From JBBATK01 sp044228285 (GTDB taxonomy: Bacteria > Bacteroidota > Ignavibacteria > Kapaibacteriales > NICIL-2), in the NCBI GenBank assembly GCA_044228285.1, contig JBGAVD010000001.1, forward strand, positions 124,001 through 188,000: DNA of 64,000 nt, in the 5' to 3' direction. Each line of letters begins with the position of its first letter. Within the stretch, counting starts at the first letter, position 1. The position numbers and the translations under genes are program-made. A model generated the notes under the pieces. It saw nothing but the letters and a program-made list of their open reading frames with translations. It was not told the DNA's origin and ran no database searches. Shown piece after piece: positions 60,888 through 64,000 of this stretch.

Positions 60888-62436
60888 ATTCTAATCGATA
60901 CCCCCTCTGCATTCTCGTCGATCCCCTTTATTGAAGAGGAGTTTGCCTTAGACTCTTCTTAATACGTTTCTCTCGAATTCTATATAGAGTCTAGGGGAAG
61001 CAGCGTCCAACCACAGAAGCTCGAATTGAATCGCTGTGATCGACTTGCGGCAGACTTCTTGAAATGTCTGCGCCAGTTTGCTGTCGATCCACAGCGCAAA
61101 GTGACACTTTTTCGCGAGCAAGCATCGATTCAAGTCTAGTTCTGATACTCGGTACTTGATCATTTTCGATGCAGCGCATCCTGGATGCCGCGAAACGACC
61201 TCCGTAAAAGCCCCGTGCTTCAATCAAATCTCATCGTTCGATCCTAAGTGTAGCGCTGACAGTACCGGTAACGAAGAAAAACAGGCATCTTCTCGAAGAA
61301 AAACACCCCTATTGACGTTGAAAAACTCAATTGTCTTGGTTACGCAATCCTGCTACTAGCTCGCAAACAGCATAAAACCCTAGCATAGAGCAGTTCTTAA
61401 GCTGTCATTGTGTGCTGTCCAAGTAGCTTTGAGGCTTTGCGCGGAGCGCAAGCATGCGCTAAATACTCAATAAGAAGGCAAATTTGGGCGCGTGAAATCG
61501 CTGATATTCATACGATTCGATCAGAATAGTAGAGCTTAGGGTGTATGAAGAGGCCCTTTTCATGCGCACGCAACAGGCACACACAGCAGGCTTAGAGCGT
61601 CCATCTGAGGGCACAAGCGGTGTGGTGAGAGCTTAACCAAGCTCATTTAGACTTGAATTGGGCTCAATAAAAGCTATCGAGCTGTAGTTGTGGGGAGAAA
61701 ATGAGGACTTAAGACAGTGATAATCGGTCTGTGCGGCCTCCTCAGACTCTAAAAGTGTGCATAAAGAGTCGCCAATACATGATACAAAGCTCCATAACGG
61801 CCGCGGCAGCAGCACCTACAGACCTAAAATGATGTGATTTCACTTCATTTGTGTGGCGATTACCATCTTAACATTCGCATAATATGTCGATCGCCCCTCA
61901 TTTTGGCATCGGAAAGCAGTCGATTTGATGCGTACGGAGGCGAAGAGTCGAGAGAAATACGTCCTTTTCTTGGAGCTGAGATCCGAGTTGGGAGCATGCT
62001 GCTGGCAAAAAGAGGAGGGTTGAGAGTCAAAAAGTTGTTCGAGGAGCAAAAAGTGAGAGAGGGATGAGGGAGGAAAACGCGCCAACTTTTTCAGGAGCTC
62101 GGAGCAAGAATTTGCACTTTCTCAGACAAAAAGGAGAAAAAATGCAGAAAATAGAAAAATTATTTTTTGCTTGTACAATTGCGAATTGCGAAAAGTCGCG
62201 TCGGCATGAAGCACCATCGAAATCGCGCTAAGCTCAGCTAGAGATAGCGAAGTAAGAGACCCTGCAGGCTAGTGTTTATGCGGTCTTCAAAGCAGCTGGA
62301 GAGGCAAACTCAAATCATGACTTAGCATTGTTTCAAGAGCATCGTTCCAAATCTCCATGAAAGAGCCGAACAATACGAAGCAAGCCTTTTTCACCCTGAA
62401 CTACCTCTTGCTCTGAAAATATTTCTACAAATAAGT
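60888..62436. other. 1.55-kb non-coding region before the rRNA promoter
   Basis: No supported gene on either strand; the longest frames are under 100 codons and have no family look. A hairpin AAGAGGAGT / ACTCTTCTT (60934-60960; 9 pairs, one G-T) 46 bases after asparaginase may end that transcript. A palindrome TTGCGC-GGA-GCGCAA lies at 61437-61451. The segment 61980-62160 is purine-rich on the plus strand. Confidence 0.6.
60934..60960 (+). terminator. possible asparaginase terminator
   Basis: AAGAGGAGT, 9-base loop, ACTCTTCTT; 9 pairs including one G-T, followed by AATACG, so no T-run. Weak. Confidence 0.3.
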
Positions 62437-62467
62437 TTTGCTTTGTTCAGATTCTCCCTTATGTTTG
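62437..62467 (+). promoter_or_regulatory. Bacteroidota-type rRNA promoter
   Basis: TTTG at 62437-62440, a 19-base spacer, then TATGTTTG at 62460-62467, which fits the Bacteroidota consensus TTTG-N19/21-TAnnTTTG exactly. A transcript would start at about 62473, roughly 107 bases before 16S rRNA. This is the only full match I found in the window. Confidence 0.8.
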
Positions 62468-62514
62468 TAGCCCCCTCGTGCGCTACGGCAAACGGCGGGG
62501 AGAAAACCTAAAAA

Positions 62515-62528
62515 GGTTCTTTGAAAAC
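62515..62528 (+). promoter_or_regulatory. boxA-like antitermination element
   Basis: GGTTCTTTGAAAAC closely matches the boxA element found before many bacterial rRNA genes, bound by NusB-S10 to prevent Rho-dependent termination. It lies 51 bases before 16S. A small hairpin AACCT-AAAA-AGGTT overlaps its left edge. Confidence 0.7.
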
Positions 62529-62578
62529 AGGAAGCAGCAGATAAGTCAATTATTACAATAGCCAAGAAATCAAAATCT

Positions 62579-64000
<1,422 letters not shown>

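Overview
The window comes from a bacterium of the Bacteroidota-Chlorobiota (FCB) group. Four things point there. Three secreted proteins end in a type IX secretion (T9SS) sorting domain. A Bacteroidota-type promoter (TTTG, 19-nt spacer, TATGTTTG) sits before the 16S rRNA gene. The BamD, PcrA and ribosomal/RNA polymerase proteins are of that general type. The 16S itself (partial, 62579-64000) is not a typical Bacteroides or Flavobacterium one. My best guess is a Kapabacteria/Ignavibacteria-like lineage, but this is inference without an alignment.

Layout. 1-1.45 kb: widely spaced tRNA genes (Tyr, Gly-TCC, Gly-CCC, Thr, Trp). 1.46-13.9 kb: the transcription/translation block secE-nusG-rplK-rplA-rplJ-rplL-rpoB-rpoC, closed by a strong terminator; its spacers are long and carry strong RNA hairpins. 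14.7-29.3 kb: mixed metabolic genes on both strands: YciI-like protein, a fused two-domain oxidoreductase, a GT39-like membrane protein, a PhoD-like phosphatase, a DUF6544 protein, an S10 peptidase, a GNAT, a 49-aa membrane protein, a PaaN-like aldehyde dehydrogenase with a VOC protein, accD, an LD-carboxypeptidase and bamD. 29.7-32.0 kb: a PcrA/UvrD helicase. 32.03-33.15 kb: a repeat island. 33.15-39.5 kb: two T9SS cargo proteins flanking an SPFH protein. 39.5-43.0 kb: efp, accB, accC and a DUF2127 protein, with tRNA-Cys upstream. 43.5-50.0 kb: a five-gene YejABE-like peptide ABC importer. 50.2-60.9 kb: flavin reductase, LiaF-like protein, copZ-copA, an LMW-PTP/ArsC protein, GNAT, an unrecognised membrane-anchored protein, a T9SS subtilase and asparaginase. 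60.9-62.58 kb: a long non-coding stretch ending in the rRNA promoter, a boxA-like element and 16S rRNA, which runs off the right edge.

How the genes fit together. accB, accC and accD supply three of the four acetyl-CoA carboxylase subunits (accA is not here). copZ and copA form a copper chaperone/exporter pair. The importer has its binding protein, two permeases and two ATPases in one transcription unit. No phage, insertion sequence, CRISPR array, toxin-antitoxin pair or recognisable defence system was found.

The least explained signals are non-coding: (1) a 1.1-kb higher-order repeat island built on a GAGACGCGAT..ATCGCGTCTC palindrome; (2) a 27-bp inverted repeat with tandem arms at 23.0-23.25 kb and a related copy at 13.97 kb; (3) a dispersed family of three-nucleotide-loop mini-hairpins; and (4) mutually exclusive pairing before a T-run in the rplL-rpoB spacer. 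EF-P also has asparagine at the residue normally modified.
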